From: Pyronema omphalodes
Lineage: Eukaryota > Ascomycota > Pezizomycetes > Pezizales > Pyronemataceae
DNA length: 64,000 nucleotides
Reading direction: 5' to 3'
NCBI GenBank assembly: GCA_024516155.1
Contig: JAJJXM010000014.1
Coordinates: forward strand, 62,001 to 126,000
The position numbers and the translations under genes are program-made. Positions 43,436 through 54,649 of the stretch are shown here, piece after piece. A model generated the notes under the pieces. That model saw only the letters and a list, made by a program, of their open reading frames with translations. It was not told where the DNA came from and ran no database searches. The number at the start of each line of letters is the position of its first letter. Within the stretch, counting starts at the first letter, position 1.

Positions 43436-44941
43436 TTAAACAGCCGCCGGGCCACCCGTGCCCCCACTCTCCTCTCCTCTCTCCCCTCCTCCGCCGGTGT
43501 CTCCTGACTCTTTGCCCTTTGAGACACCCGGGCCCGCCCTGCCCCTCTTCTCCTCCCCTCTCTCCCCTTCTCTTTCCTTCTTCCGCAGCCTTCTCACTGC
43601 TCCCCCTCGCCTCTCTCCCCTTCTTGTCGGTGGTGTTGTCAGTCCAAGATTGCCATTCCCAAGCACAATCAGGACGTTGATGCCTCCGCTCTTGACGACT
43701 TCTGCCCAAGTCTTCTTTGCAGAGGAGGTTGTCGTTCTGGGTTGGTGGGTATTCTTTCCCCGGCCACCATTCTTTGTTGTAGGGGTCTTGCTGGGTGTCG
43801 CTGCCGTAGGTGTCGTCTCCTTCGCTTTCTGCTTCTTCCTCTGTGTAGCCTTTGCCTCCACAGTCTTCCATCCGTCGGTCTCAGCAGGGGCAGTGCTTGG
43901 GGCGTCGGGTAGAGGTGTGTCGTGAGCAAATGGACTGTCAGGGTGAGGTTCCGGTGTCGCTTCGGTCCACGTGATCGCGAGGAGAGGTAGGGGGGACATA
44001 GGGTTGAGGGCATCAAGCTTGTCCTGGGCGGCGGTAGTCGCATGTTTTGAGTGCATCAGGCTTCGCACCGGTGATGCCACTCTCAGTTTGTTGTTCACCA
44101 GTCGTCTGTTTGTCGGTGAGGTGGGTTCGGTGTTCTGGTCGCTTCCCCTTCGCTTTCTCTTGCCAGGAGGGTTACGGACAGCGTCCAGGACATCCTGAAT
44201 GTCATGTTGGACGACGGACAGTTGCATAGTCATCTCTTCCATCGCTGAGGAAGAGGCCGTGAGGTTCGGTGAGGCGGGCACCGAAATGACTTGTTGCTGT
44301 TCGTCGATTTTCTTCGTCAGGGCGTCCACAGCAGCCTTGAGAGCTGCTGTTTCTGCCTGTGTAGAGTCGTATGCTGCGCGCAGCTTCGTGTTTTCGCCGG
44401 TCAGAATGTCGAAGTTGGTCATCATGACGTCGAATCTGTGGCGCATCTCATCGCTGTTGTTGCGTATGGTGTCATCGAGGGTATTGAAGCGTCGCTGTGT
44501 GTCCCGGTGGATCTGTTGTATCCCCAGGAAGCTTGCTCCTGTGAAAAGCGGTTCATGTGCACAGAACAGGGCGCTCAAGCTGCTATCGTTGTCGTCTTTT
44601 TCGATAGCGTCTCGCATAGCAATGACCAGATCGCGGCGAAATTCCCTGAATCGGTTGTGCTCAGGTGTCGCTTGCTGCTGGTGTGTTGAAGCCGAAGGAA
44701 CTGGTGATCCTGCCAAGACCACGCTCTGGAAGGGCTTTCCAGCGAGGTTTCCATCAACTTCATCAACTTTTCCATCTCTTTCATCAAATGTAGGATTAGA
44801 TCCATCATGAGGAAGGTCGGCTAGGACATTGTACGCGTTTTCGGACCGTTTCGATCGTCGGGCGTTGTTCTGTCGTTGTTTTGGCGACATTTCGTGAGGT
44901 GGGGTAAGCCAAAACTCGTGAAAACTCTGATTTTGCGACAA
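43436..44941 (-). CDS. N1 ORF1-like protein, coiled-coil
   Basis: Intact frame of 501 codons, close to that of N2: same start region, same coiled coil (IQQIHRDTQRRFNTLDDT to KKIDEQQQVI), same TWAEVVKSGG and Arg/Glu/Gly-rich end. Residues about 100-135 differ strongly (REFRRDLVIAMRDAIEKDDN here, NYRRMMVSAIKEAVAVDDN in N2), which suggests divergence between subfamilies before insertion. Two intact frames argue that the ORF is not junk. No ORF2 accompanies it. Confidence 0.7.
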   Translation of the reverse strand: MSQNQSFHEFWLTPPHEMSPKQRQNNARRSKRSENAYNVLADLPHDGSNPTFDERDGKVDEVDGNLAGKPFQSVVLAGSPVPSASTHQQQATPEHNRFREFRRDLVIAMRDAIEKDDNDSSLSALFCAHEPLFTGASFLGIQQIHRDTQRRFNTLDDTIRNNSDEMRHRFDVMMTNFDILTGENTKLRAAYDSTQAETAALKAAVDALTKKIDEQQQVISVPASPNLTASSSAMEEMTMQLSVVQHDIQDVLDAVRNPPGKRKRRGSDQNTEPTSPTNRRLVNNKLRVASPVRSLMHSKHATTAAQDKLDALNPMSPLPLLAITWTEATPEPHPDSPFAHDTPLPDAPSTAPAETDGWKTVEAKATQRKKQKAKETTPTAATPSKTPTTKNGGRGKNTHQPRTTTSSAKKTWAEVVKSGGINVLIVLGNGNLGLTTPPTRRGERRGGAVRRLRKKEREGERGEEKRGRAGPGVSKGKESGDTGGGGERGEESGGTGGPAAV

Positions 44942-45095
44942 AAGTCAACAAAAACAACGTAGAATTCCCTGAAAATTCAGAGAATAACGTAACAGAGTGC
45001 TGCGAATCCGAATCCGATGAAAAAACCGGGGGTTTCGGTGCTCGTTGTTGAGAATGCAGGGGGGGGGGGGTCGCCGTTGCCATGTGTTGTGCGGT

Positions 45096-45452
45096 GCTGG
45101 AGAGCTGTGGCGTCGCAGCTGAAATGATGGGGAACGGAAGCTGTCATGTAGCGATGTTGGATGACGGCCCAGCAAGAGTGCTGGCCGCCCCTTTGTACAT
45201 AAGGAGGCTTGCCTCCCCGTTGTCGAGTTCTCCATCGAACGTCTTGTGTCTTTCCCCTTGTCCTTAATAAAGACTTCTCCTTTCAGTCCCACATCATTCT
45301 TGTCCTTGTCCCTGTCCCTGTTTCGTGTGCCGTCCGTCTGCCGTGCACTTCGGTCCTTGTCCTTCCGTTCCCCCATCCCGGAACCTGCCTAGTCTCCCCT
45401 TGCCGGTAGTGTTCAGTGTGTTCTTCGAACGTCCGTTCCTAGTTCCCTGACA
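45096..45452 (+). repeat. 3' LTR of T4, right piece
   Basis: Begins with the second copy of GCTGGAGAGCTGTG (45096-45109) and ends CCCTGACA at 45452, followed by CTTTC, the T4 target duplication. With the left piece it reconstructs one LTR of about 530 bases. Confidence 0.93.
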
Positions 45453-45457
45453 CTTTC

Positions 45458-47986
45458 AGGGTTTGTAGTTCATTGCGTGACAATGAATATAGGGGACCGA
45501 TGGGGGGGACCAATCCCTCCTTCAACGGGATCTTGTGGTCGTAGGGTCGGTGTGGGGGGAGGTCCTTCGCATTGACTTCCTTGAATAGTCGAGGTAGTCA
45601 TGGTACTCTTCGGGGATCATGTCCCTTATGTCGTCGTCTGTGAGGGGGGGTTTGTCCTCTAGCGCGACGGTGATTTCATCCAACGATAGTGAAAAGACAG
45701 TCAGGCTCACGTCTTCTCCCATTTCTTAGGAATCGGAGATTGTCAGGCTGGAAATTTCTATCGGTGGATCATTCGGGGGGTCGGGGACCGGGTTTTCCAG
45801 TTCCGGCATGGTATCTGTGTCGCGCTCGTGGACGTCGGGAGGGGGCCTCGGGCCCAGGACCTCGACACCGGTCATGCTTACTGGCAGCGGGGTACAATTT
45901 CTCAGACAATATTGGGATTCAAAGCTTACAGTATTTGAGCTAAAGCTGATTGTTACATCATGCTTTTTTAGCCAGGGAATGCCCAGTACCACCGGATAGT
46001 GGCCTAGCATCGTAACGAACATAGGTAGGGTTCTCGAGTGACCGTTGATGGTGCAGTCTACTTGGGCGAGGTGGGTGATCTTTCCCAAGGAAATCGGTCG
46101 GCCCTCAATCACTTCAACGGTTCGGGCTGTGGGTGAGGGTGATAAGGGGAGTTTGTGATGGCGGGTGAAATTGCGATCCACAAATGCGATGCCAGTGGCG
46201 CCGCAGTCAACGAGCGCTACTGTCTTCACGGAGTGGTTATCAAAAAACAAAGAACAAGAGAGCACAAGATGTTTGCATTCTAATTTTCCTTTAAAACTTG
46301 CTCCTGATAATAATAGTGTATCCGCAATAATCCTTCTACCAGTGACAGAGCCATCTTGCTGCTGCTGGCATACTCTTTTCCCGAACCGACATCTTCTCCA
46401 TCCAACAATTCCGCACTTGCGACCTTTACGTTAGTCTTGGCAGGGCATGAGGCTGCCATGTGGCCAAGGCCACCGCAGTAGAGACAACGTCCTTCCGACA
46501 AACGAGTAGCGCGCTCTTGTGCGGATAGTTTCTGGCGTGGTCCCTGGGTAGTGGTCTGCTTACCGGAAGAGGCGGTGGTTGTTTGGGCGACAGGGGTGGG
46601 GTGGCTTGTTGCGGGGGTGGTGGTAGTAGTGGGTTCGGCTTGGCCGCCGTTGGTGCGCAGCTTGCGAAGGTTCTGCAGGGCTCTCAACTGAGAGTCCAGC
46701 TTCTGGCACTGATCGACAAACTCATGCATTGTGGTGGTGGGGGGTGCGCCAACCAGCTTCTCGTGTAACTCGATGGATAGGCCGTTTCTTAGGGCGTCCA
46801 TAGTACTGGCTTCGTCCCAACCCAGTTCTGCAACCAGGCTGGAGAATTCGGAGTAGTAGTCGGAAAACTCTCGATTGTTTTGGCGGAGGTTCTGAAGTTT
46901 GAAACGAGCCATTGCGCGCTCGTCCGGGTGTCCAAAGGTTCATTGCAAGATCTTGATGACGTCCCCGACGTCGTTTAGGGCCCAGCGATTCCCATCATCC
47001 TTGATATACGGGAGGATCTGGTCGAGGGCGCGTCCGCGGAGGCGTCCCATAGCGTAGGAGATTCGTTTGTGGGGGGTCGGGAAGCGCAATTCACCACTTA
47101 CCAATTTGATCCGAAGCAGGGAAACCAATCGGCGGAGGTCTTCCGTGTTGGACCCGTCGAAGGTTGGTGGGTCAGAAATCTTATCACCGGTGACACGGAT
47201 GCCGGGGGAGGCGAGCAACGCGTTAATCAGGTCACGCTGACGGGTGATCTCCTGCTCATAGTATTGGTTCTCGTTTGCATCCGCTTGTTTTTTGGGGGTT
47301 AAAAGGATTTCTGGGTCTCGGGGGGGATGTCTTGTAACTGGGGCGATAATCGCGGGGGCGGGGGCTGATGCTGTGGCTGGGCCTGGGGTGGGGGGCGCAG
47401 AGACTTGTGGCGCGCTGTCTGGTCCGTTGGGGTAAACCTGCACAGACCGGGTCTGGATAACGACATGGGGAATGGGGGCAATGGTGGGGGGTTCCGGGGC
47501 TGGGGAAGCGACAGGGCTCGAAACTCGGGTGCTGGTACGGGAGCCAGGGACCTCGGCGAGGACGTTTAAAACATAGCCTGTGGGATGGTCCTGGGCATCC
47601 AGGATCGACTGGGCGAGTTGCTTGATGAATGTAACAGGGCCATGCCCCCCGGGAAATGGGTCATGGAAGCCGCATTAACAATCTGTTGCCAATGGCCTTC
47701 CTCGATAATCTTTATGTGCATGTCTGTGGGCTCGGAGAATCGCTTGAGCCTGATGGTGTAGCGGACGTACTCCTGGTAGTCGTAAGTCTGGAGTTCCCAA
47801 CGGATAACAAGGTAGCCGAAATTTTCTGCTCTTCTGAGGGTTCGCCGGACGGCGCCAGCAAAACGGCTGGGGATTCCAAAGGTCTCGGTTAGGGTATGGC
47901 CTTCCAAGGCTTGCTTTAGGGTATGTGTTCAGGCAGAACCGGTCAGGTTCATGCGTGTCGGTCGAATGTTTTGCGATCGAACGTAA
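45458..47986 (-). pseudogene. T3 gag, protease and start of RT
   Basis: In sense from 47986: PBS with ATTACGTTCGATCGC, gag N terminus (TETFGIPSRFAGAVRRTLRRA, LKRFSEPTDMHIKIIEEGHW without the frameshift of T1 and T4), NQYYEQEITRQRDLINALL, FSDYYSEFSSLVAELGW, knuckle CLYCGGLGHMAASC, protease VALVDCGATGIAFVDRN and VVLGIPWLKKHD, then [15 protein letters not shown], the edge of RT at 45458. Several frame breaks (about 47560, 46915, 46270, 45724) make it a pseudogene. It is a diverged subfamily, useful as an outgroup to T1 and T4. Confidence 0.87.
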
Positions 47987-48516
47987 TGTCAGGGACTACG
48001 AACGGACGTTCGAGGGACACACTGAACACTACCGGGAAAGGGGACTAAACTGGGCTCCGGGAGCCGGAACGGAGAGACAAGGACCGAAGTGCTCGATGGA
48101 CGGTCGGCACACTGGACAAGGACAAGGACATGGATAAGAGTGACGTGAGTGTTTGCGACTAAGAGATTAGGGAATTTGATTAAAGGTCAGGAAAGAGACA
48201 CAAGACGTTCGATGGAGAACTCAGTCAACAGCGAGGCGAGCCTCCTTATGTACAAAGGGCGGCCAGCACTCTTGCTGGGCCATCAACCAACATCGCTACA
48301 TGATTTGGTTTCCGTTCTCCATCATCCAACCTGCGACGCCACAGCTCCTACAGCTCGTGGTATGACATCCATCATCAATCGATTATCACTTCAGCGGCAC
48401 GGCACACAACACAACACAACACGGCACAACGACACAACGGCAACAACAACACAACGACGACAGCAACAACAGGGCAACGCAACAACACAACGACTCGTCA
48501 GCCATGGGCCGTGACA
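47987..48516 (-). repeat. 5' LTR of T3
   Basis: TGTCAGGGACTACG...CCGTGACA on the plus strand, 530 bases, followed by ATATC. Confidence 0.92.
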
Positions 48517-48521
48517 ATATC

Positions 48522-50660
48522 TCCCTTGTTCGCCGTTACACCCGGTACAGGGACATAAACGGTTGCTGGCCAACCAGCAAGGTGTCTTGGAACCGCAAAA
48601 CTTCCAGCTTTGCATGACACCTCCGATGTAACTGGCACCCCCCGACTGAGACCTACTGATGAACGAACCTTACAGGACATATCCATTCCCAAATCAAGTA
48701 TTGGGACTGTTGAAAGACGGAACCCAGATTTGCAAAGAAATATCACTAGCCGACTGTTCCGCACTGGAAAACCGACTGTACTATGGAGATTGCCTCTACA
48801 TCCCTGCCCTGGGAAGACTGCGTCTTGAATTACCACATATGCACCATGACCCCCCCACCATGGCCCACCCCGGCAGAGAACAAACCTTCGAACTTCTTGC
48901 CTAGAACTACTACTGGCGTTGAATGAGGAAGGACATGGACCAGTTCTTCCGCAACTGTCACACTTGCAAACGACCTCAGGCTACCTGCCATGCTCCCTAT
49001 GGGCCTCTTAAACCCCCCCAGTTCCACATCACCCCTGACAGGAAATATGGGTAGATTTTGTCACGAGACTTCCGCTGCCTGAAGGATTTGCTGCGATATG
49101 CGCAGTGGTTTGCCGCCTGACAAAGCAACGGCACTTGGTGCCTTGCAACAGCACCATAGACGCCGACGGATCCGCGCAACTGTTCTTGAGAACGTCTTCA
49201 AGCTTCACAGTCTCCCGGATACGGTGGTATCCGACCGAGGCCCGCAATTCATCGCCCGCTTCTGGAGGCACTTAGCAAATTGCATGGGAATCGAGATTGC
49301 CACAAGTACCGCCTTCCATACCCAAACCGACGGTCAGAGGGAGAGGATGAACGCGGTCACAGAACAGTACATCCGAGGGTATGTCAGTTATCTGCAGGAC
49401 GATTGGAAGAAGTTTTTGCCCCTTGCCGAATTCGCAGCCAACAACGAAGTGTCGGACACCACATCATTGTCCCCGTTTTACACCCTTCCGGGCACCATCA
49501 AAAGTGTTCTTTCGTGTTGCATATTATGCAGATAACCCTGAAGGGTTTAGGGCAAATGATGTAGCAGAAGGGATGTGCCACATCCATGACGTCTTGCACT
49601 TGGAGATGATATGCGCTCAAGCCTGCTATGTGGAAGCCGCTGTCAATTTCCAACTTCCAACACCTGTCTTCAAACTGCGTCACATGGCTTGGCTAGATGC
49701 CCGCAACCTGAGAACTCTATGCCCGTCCAAGAAACAAGAGAACAAGGACATCGGTCCTTTTACCGTAATCCGTCCTATTGGATCCCATGCCTACGAGTTG
49801 GACATCCCGGATACCATGAACCACCATAGGCCCTGCCCAGAATCACTCCTCAACCCTGTCAGGGAACTAGGAACGGACGTTCAAAGAACACACTGAACAC
49901 TACCGGCAAGGGGGACTAGGCGGGTTCCAGGACGGGGAACGGAAGGACAAGGACCGAAGTGCACGGCAGACGGACGGCACACGAAACAGGGACAGGGACA
50001 AGGACAAGAATGACGTGGGACTGAAAGGAGAAGTCTTTATTAAGGACAAGGGAAAGACACAAGACGTTCGATGGAGAACTCGACAACGGGGAGGCAAGCC
50101 TCCTTATGTACAAAGGGGCGGCCAGCACTCTTGCTGGGCCGTCATCCAACATCGCTACATGACAGCTTCCGTTCTCCATCATTTCTCCTGCGACGCCACA
50201 GCTCTCCAGCTCATGGTACGTCATCCATCATCAGTCAGTCTATCAACAACAACGGCACGGCACACACAACCACACAACGACAACACAACACAACACGGCA
50301 AGACAATGACACGATGTCGACAACAACAACGACAACACAATGATGACGCAACAACACAACGGCTCATCAGCCGTGTGCCGTGACAAACCCTGCCCTGTCA
50401 GACCCCATTCCTGGACAAGTAATTCCACCGCCTCTACCCTCACTTGTAGACGGTGAAGAGGAATGGTTCGTGGACAAAATCTTGAACGGTAGTTGGTCAT
50501 GAGGAAATCTGCAATCCCTCGGGATATGGACAGGATGCGATTCCCTGACTTGGGAGCCCGAAATGAACCCTGCGGAGATCAAGGCTGCCAAACACTTCTA
50601 TCAACAGTATCCGGACAGACCATCTCCTCTCATAGGCACTCGAGCCTCAAGTGGGGATAC
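48522..50660 (+). pseudogene. T5 RNase H end and integrase (Ty3 remnant)
   Basis: Plus-strand Ty3 remnant starting at the T3 insertion point. From 48564: [92 protein letters not shown], then the chromodomain end after the solo LTR: LVDGEEEWFVDKI, TWEPEMNP, GTRA. It has many stops and frame breaks and is the oldest Ty3 copy here. The solo LTR S2 splits it at 49857. Its 5' half is not found left of T3, so it was already truncated. Confidence 0.85.
49857..50385 (-). mobile_element. Solo LTR S2 in T5 integrase
   Basis: 529 bases, TGTCAGGGAACTAGG...CCGTGACA, with a perfect AACCC duplication (49852-49856, 50386-50390). Removing it restores the integrase line ...SLLNP to ALSDPIPGQVIPPP. No internal sequence remains. 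Confidence 0.93.
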
Positions 50661-51178
50661 TTTCACGGCTCAAGGCTGACGAGCCGGGCCGTCGTTGTTG
50701 TTGTTGTGTTGTCGCAGTCGTCATTGTACCCTGCGGTGTTGCTGGTTATTGTCTTGTGGCTTGTCTTGTTCTTCGATGATGACTCACAAGCCGTGAGAGC
50801 TGTGATGCCCCAAGTTGTGAGCTGGATGATGGAGAATGGAAGTCTGAACGTGTTGCGATGTTGGTTAACGGTCCAGCAAGGGCGCTGGCCGGTTTCTGTA
50901 CATAAGGAGGCTTGCCTCCCCGTGGTCGTAGATTTCCATCGAATGTCTTGTGCTTCTCCTTGTTCTTTCAGAATCAAAGACCCTCACCTTGTTTGACGGC
51001 TTTGTGTCACTTCTTGTGCTTATCCATGTTCCTGCCTTGTCTGCGTTGGGACCGTTCTGTCGTACGCCTCCAGTCCTTGACTCCGTTTCGGTAGTTGTAG
51101 AGAACCATAACCCTGTTCCCTTGTCCCTGTTTCCGTGTGCCTCTCGAACGTCTCCGTTCCACCTGCCTGTCCTTGACA
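50661..51178 (+). repeat. Diverged 3' LTR of T5
   Basis: Starts TTTCACGGCTCAAGGCTGACGAGCC, where other copies have TGTCACGGCACACGGCTGACG, and ends near CCTTGACA. The family marks CATAAGGAGGCTTGCCTCCC and CATCGAATGTCTTGTG are still visible. Much more diverged than the other LTRs. Confidence 0.75.
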
Positions 51179-54100
51179 GCTCAATTTTCTCCTTTGTCCT
51201 TGTTGGCTTCAGCCGGTCCTTGTCCTTGTCCTTGTCCTTTTGTTGCTTATGCAGCGACCGTGCTGTCATGCGCCACTAGTCCTTGTTCCCTTTTCGGTCC
51301 CAGTCCAGAACCCTAGCCCCAGTTCTTCCGTCCTGTTGTCCTCATTTGTCCCTCGGACATCGCAGTCAAGCCAGATCTTGAGAGTATTAGGTAGTGTTGA
51401 GTCTGTAGTTAGTTTTCCCCGTTAGCTTCACAGGCCTCAAACAGTCTATGATGAAAATTCAGAATGTAAAAGTCTAAATAGCACTCCCAGGCCCTGAAGC
51501 GGACTGCACCGTAATTTGTGGTCTAGTCCGCCCCGCAGTCTGGACAGAGCCGGACGAATCATGGCAGAATCTGCCTGATGTTTGCCACTTTTGTGTGGAA
51601 ATATCAACTGAATTTATCCCGAACAAATCAGTGCAGTCATTCTTTTGTAGATGGACGGCAAGGTGACTAGATGACCATTGCAGTCCTCGATGTGATATTC
51701 ATCCATCGCTAGATAAGGGACAGCTTCTGGAGAGATATTTTCCATCCTAGGGTATCGACATGATGTTATTGACGATACGGATACTCAACGGAACGAGAAG
51801 TAATGGCAGTGAGGCGGTGGGGTATTTGATGATGAATCACCTGACTGATCGATCAGAGATTGACTTGTGGTGATATACATTCAAGACACGGTTAGCGCGA
51901 GGATGATATAAAAACATAGCTCTCGTTCACGGTAGGGGAGCTCATCGGGACAATATCTTTCACATCATCAATAGTATGTTAATATCCATATAACTGAAAA
52001 CAAAAAAAAACACTGCAAAAGATCCAATCCGGAATCACCCCGTCGATAGTATTATCCCGGCATAGACCACATCACAATGCTGATCATCATGTATTTTGCC
52101 GAGTGACTCGGTCTTTTTTTGTTTGTTGCTTCCATTTTCCCTCGGTAGCATTGTATTGTTCCAGTATTTATCTGTGTCCTTGTTTTCTGCAGAATGTTAT
52201 TTGATGCATTGATATCTCCTATCTTACATGCCCTACGATTTTTGAAGTTTGGAGTTTTGATATTCATGAATGATTCAAATTTTAATTCTCCCTCGCCTCT
52301 CGATTCATGGGGACGGAAAATGCTGTATATCCCCCCCCCCCCTCTGCCCCCTGCTCCCCCCTAATTGCCCATTGATGTATATACAGATAGATATTCATCT
52401 ACGTGCGTGAGTTTTCCAGAGTGAATGGAGGATATGCTTATCCTTAAGCTGGGGTTCCATCTGTACATTATGTGCTTCCAAGGGTCCACACCTTTCAGTC
52501 GTTCGTCCAATCGAGATAAAATTCACTGACAACATCTCGGATCAACGTCTCACAGTACCCTAACTACCGCAGACGAACACGTTCAACACACATATTGTAC
52601 AAATTGAAACTCGGAAAGTAGGAAAATGGGAATCAGGAAAGGTACAATTAGAGACATAGACACTGGATACTGGAAACTGGTCATTGTCAACTAGAAACAA
52701 TAATAGTCTCGCATTCACCGATCTTCTCATGTTGTTTTTCTGTCTCATCTTATTTCTTACATCATATGTTCTCACTTTTTCTTATATTTTCAATTCCTCA
52801 TATTCAGGCCGTTGTACTGTTTTATCTGTTTCATCTCCTTTTCCGGATTTCGGATTTGGGATTTAGGATTTCATATACTATTGAGCAGACAATACTGTGG
52901 TCCGAATGGATGGTGTATCATATCGTCGTGGACCTATGTTTTTCTGTGGTGGAAGGATGGATTGTTGATCCGGTTCATATGTATGAGAAATGCGTGATTC
53001 GGGATACGAAAACTCAGTAGTATCCCGTGTGAAAAACGTTACAGGGACCATGTTGAGTGCCGTGACGCGCGGCGTATCGATGATCTGTGCATCATCGAGG
53101 ATCGGTGCATTAGAAATCGGGGATCTACAGTCAACACGCGTGGTATACATTGCGACTGCTGCAGTAGTTTCTGGTGCTGAGCTTCTGGCGCGGCTTCTTA
53201 TACGCACTCCTTGTATGATGTAGATCCATGGACCTTATATACATAGATTGGGCAGCAGAGCAGGTATCTGATGATGATTCGTCTTCGTCAGCGGTTACGG
53301 TTATTATTCTTTGCTGGGTATTTTTGATTAGTTAGCGTTCTTCTAGGGTAATCAATGAGCGCTTGTGAATTCTAGGTTCGTACAATTAGGGGTTATTCAT
53401 TCAATGGTGATCGGGATGTTACAAGCCGAGAGTAGGAGAGTTGCAACGATAACACGATTGAAGTTCCAGAAGCGTACGCAAGAAGATAATTATCAAGCGC
53501 GGCAGAAAAGAAAGCGTCGGTACATACATTATATATATGTTGTAGAGCGCCTGCGGCCTTAGTACCTAGGTGGATGATGGAGTCGGCATTCGGGCTACAA
53601 GCCTTGCTTATTCGCTTCACATAGTTCTTTACTCACAATCATACAAGACCATCCATCTCCACCTACACCTTCTTTTTTCACGTTCACGCTCTCTTTTCTC
53701 ATGACCTTCGACAATATATCACCGTCGATCTGCGATCATCTTATCCTACCGAAAATCACCTGGTTCTCGCATCCTTTCGTTTTCCCCGACTCTCCTTTCC
53801 GCTCTCCATTTGCATTCTCCGTTCCGATCGGAGTTACGGCGCATCTCGCGAATCATACTCGAGCCAAGATTCAAAAGCGAAAACGAGACCAGCCTATGAC
53901 GCAGCAGCTGCAACGAAGTTCAGGGAAACTTAGGGTTAGCCGACTGTACCTGCGTCCCCCTGCGTTGCACTGTGTTTCATCGCTTCTGCTGCTGCTGCCA
54001 GAACTTGAGACTGGGAGACTCCACTTTTTGGTGAATGAGTCTTGGCTTGGCGATATTGAACAGTACCGATTTATTTCTTCGAAATTTTGCGTATCGTACG

Positions 54101-54649
54101 ACGACGTCTCGACACAGCTTAGACTCTATCAATTGCTACATACAGACGTGGTATAGTTCAAACTTCATTTTCCACAGCACTCGCACTCGCTCTCTGCCCT
54201 ACTCCACACCTCCATCCCCCAAGCTATGTACCCCCAAGCTACTCCCGCTACCACCAATAACCTCGCGCGTCCAGATGCACGCGTACCCTACTTACCCAAG
54301 CCTCAAGTCTCAGCGGTCTCAGGTGTCTGTAATTTCACGATTTTAACGCCTGCCTGTCTGCCGGACTCCGACAGGGGTGGGGGGTTTGTGATCTGTCGCA
54401 TGAGTGTCTGAGATTTAGCACTTGGTAACTGGGTAATTGGGTAACCACTGGGCGGGGGTGGGATGTGCGGTGATTTGAGTCGAGTATCGACAGCGGCGGG
54501 CGTCTCTGTGTAAAAAATAGGATTTTGACAGACACGGCCGCTGAGGGAATCCAATCGGGTTGTCGTGTCGTCGTGTCGTCGTGTCGGGTCACTGGTTAGA
54601 AAATATCGTAATTCAACGACTGGCTGGACCGTTTAACGACTGGCTGCAG
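51179..54649. other. Host intergenic DNA
   Basis: The first 250 bases are still rich in CCTTGTC/TTGTCC like the LTR family. After that I see no transposon and no convincing gene: frames are short and unlike known proteins. There are a poly-C tract (52330-52343), TCGTGTCGTCGTGTCG repeats near 54560 and a CGACTGGCTG pair near 54620-54645. Confidence 0.5.

Larger units (their letters stand above)
41092..45095 (-). mobile_element. ORF1-only LINE derivative N1 with nested N2
   Basis: Minus-strand element in the T4 3' LTR, with a perfect 14-bp duplication GCTGGAGAGCTGTG (41078-41091, 45096-45109). Its 5' end is near 45095 and its AAAC tail (TTTGTTTG on the plus strand) is at 41092. It consists of a LINE 5' UTR, one reading frame (43436-44941) and the LINE 3' UTR; there is no ORF2. 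Without N2 it is about 2.0 kb. It resembles the HAL1-type derivatives of L1, which keep ORF1 and depend on the parent's ORF2. Confidence 0.88.
35024..45452 (+). mobile_element. Ty3 chromovirus T4, 3' LTR split by LINE derivatives
   Basis: Plus-strand copy of the T1 family, bounded by a perfect CTTTC duplication (35019-35023, 45453-45457). 5' LTR 35024-35555; gag and pol; 3' LTR starts at 40903 and is split at 41091 by N1, resuming at 45096-45109 and ending at 45452. Without N1 and its duplication it is about 6.4 kb. It inserted at the junction between LINE L5 and the remaining T3. Confidence 0.95.
31808..48516 (-). mobile_element. Ty3 chromovirus T3, interrupted and partly deleted
   Basis: Bounded by LTRs 31808-32337 and 47987-48516 (530 bases each) and a perfect ATATC duplication (31803-31807, 48517-48521). 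Remaining internal sequence: end of integrase (32338-about 32642) and gag, protease and start of RT (about 45458-47986). Between them lie LINE L5 and Ty3 T4. T1 and T4 are about 6.4 kb but only about 3.9 kb of T3 remains, so about 2.5 kb (most of RT, RNase H and integrase) is missing at the L5 site. Confidence 0.92.

Noticed and set aside
52684..53223. Small overlapping frames in 52.6-53.2 kb as host genes
   Set aside because: No motif, no splice pattern and no coding bias that I can see.
53701..54156. 151-codon plus-strand frame as a gene
   Set aside because: Composition and lack of motifs suggest chance; start context and neighbours give no support.
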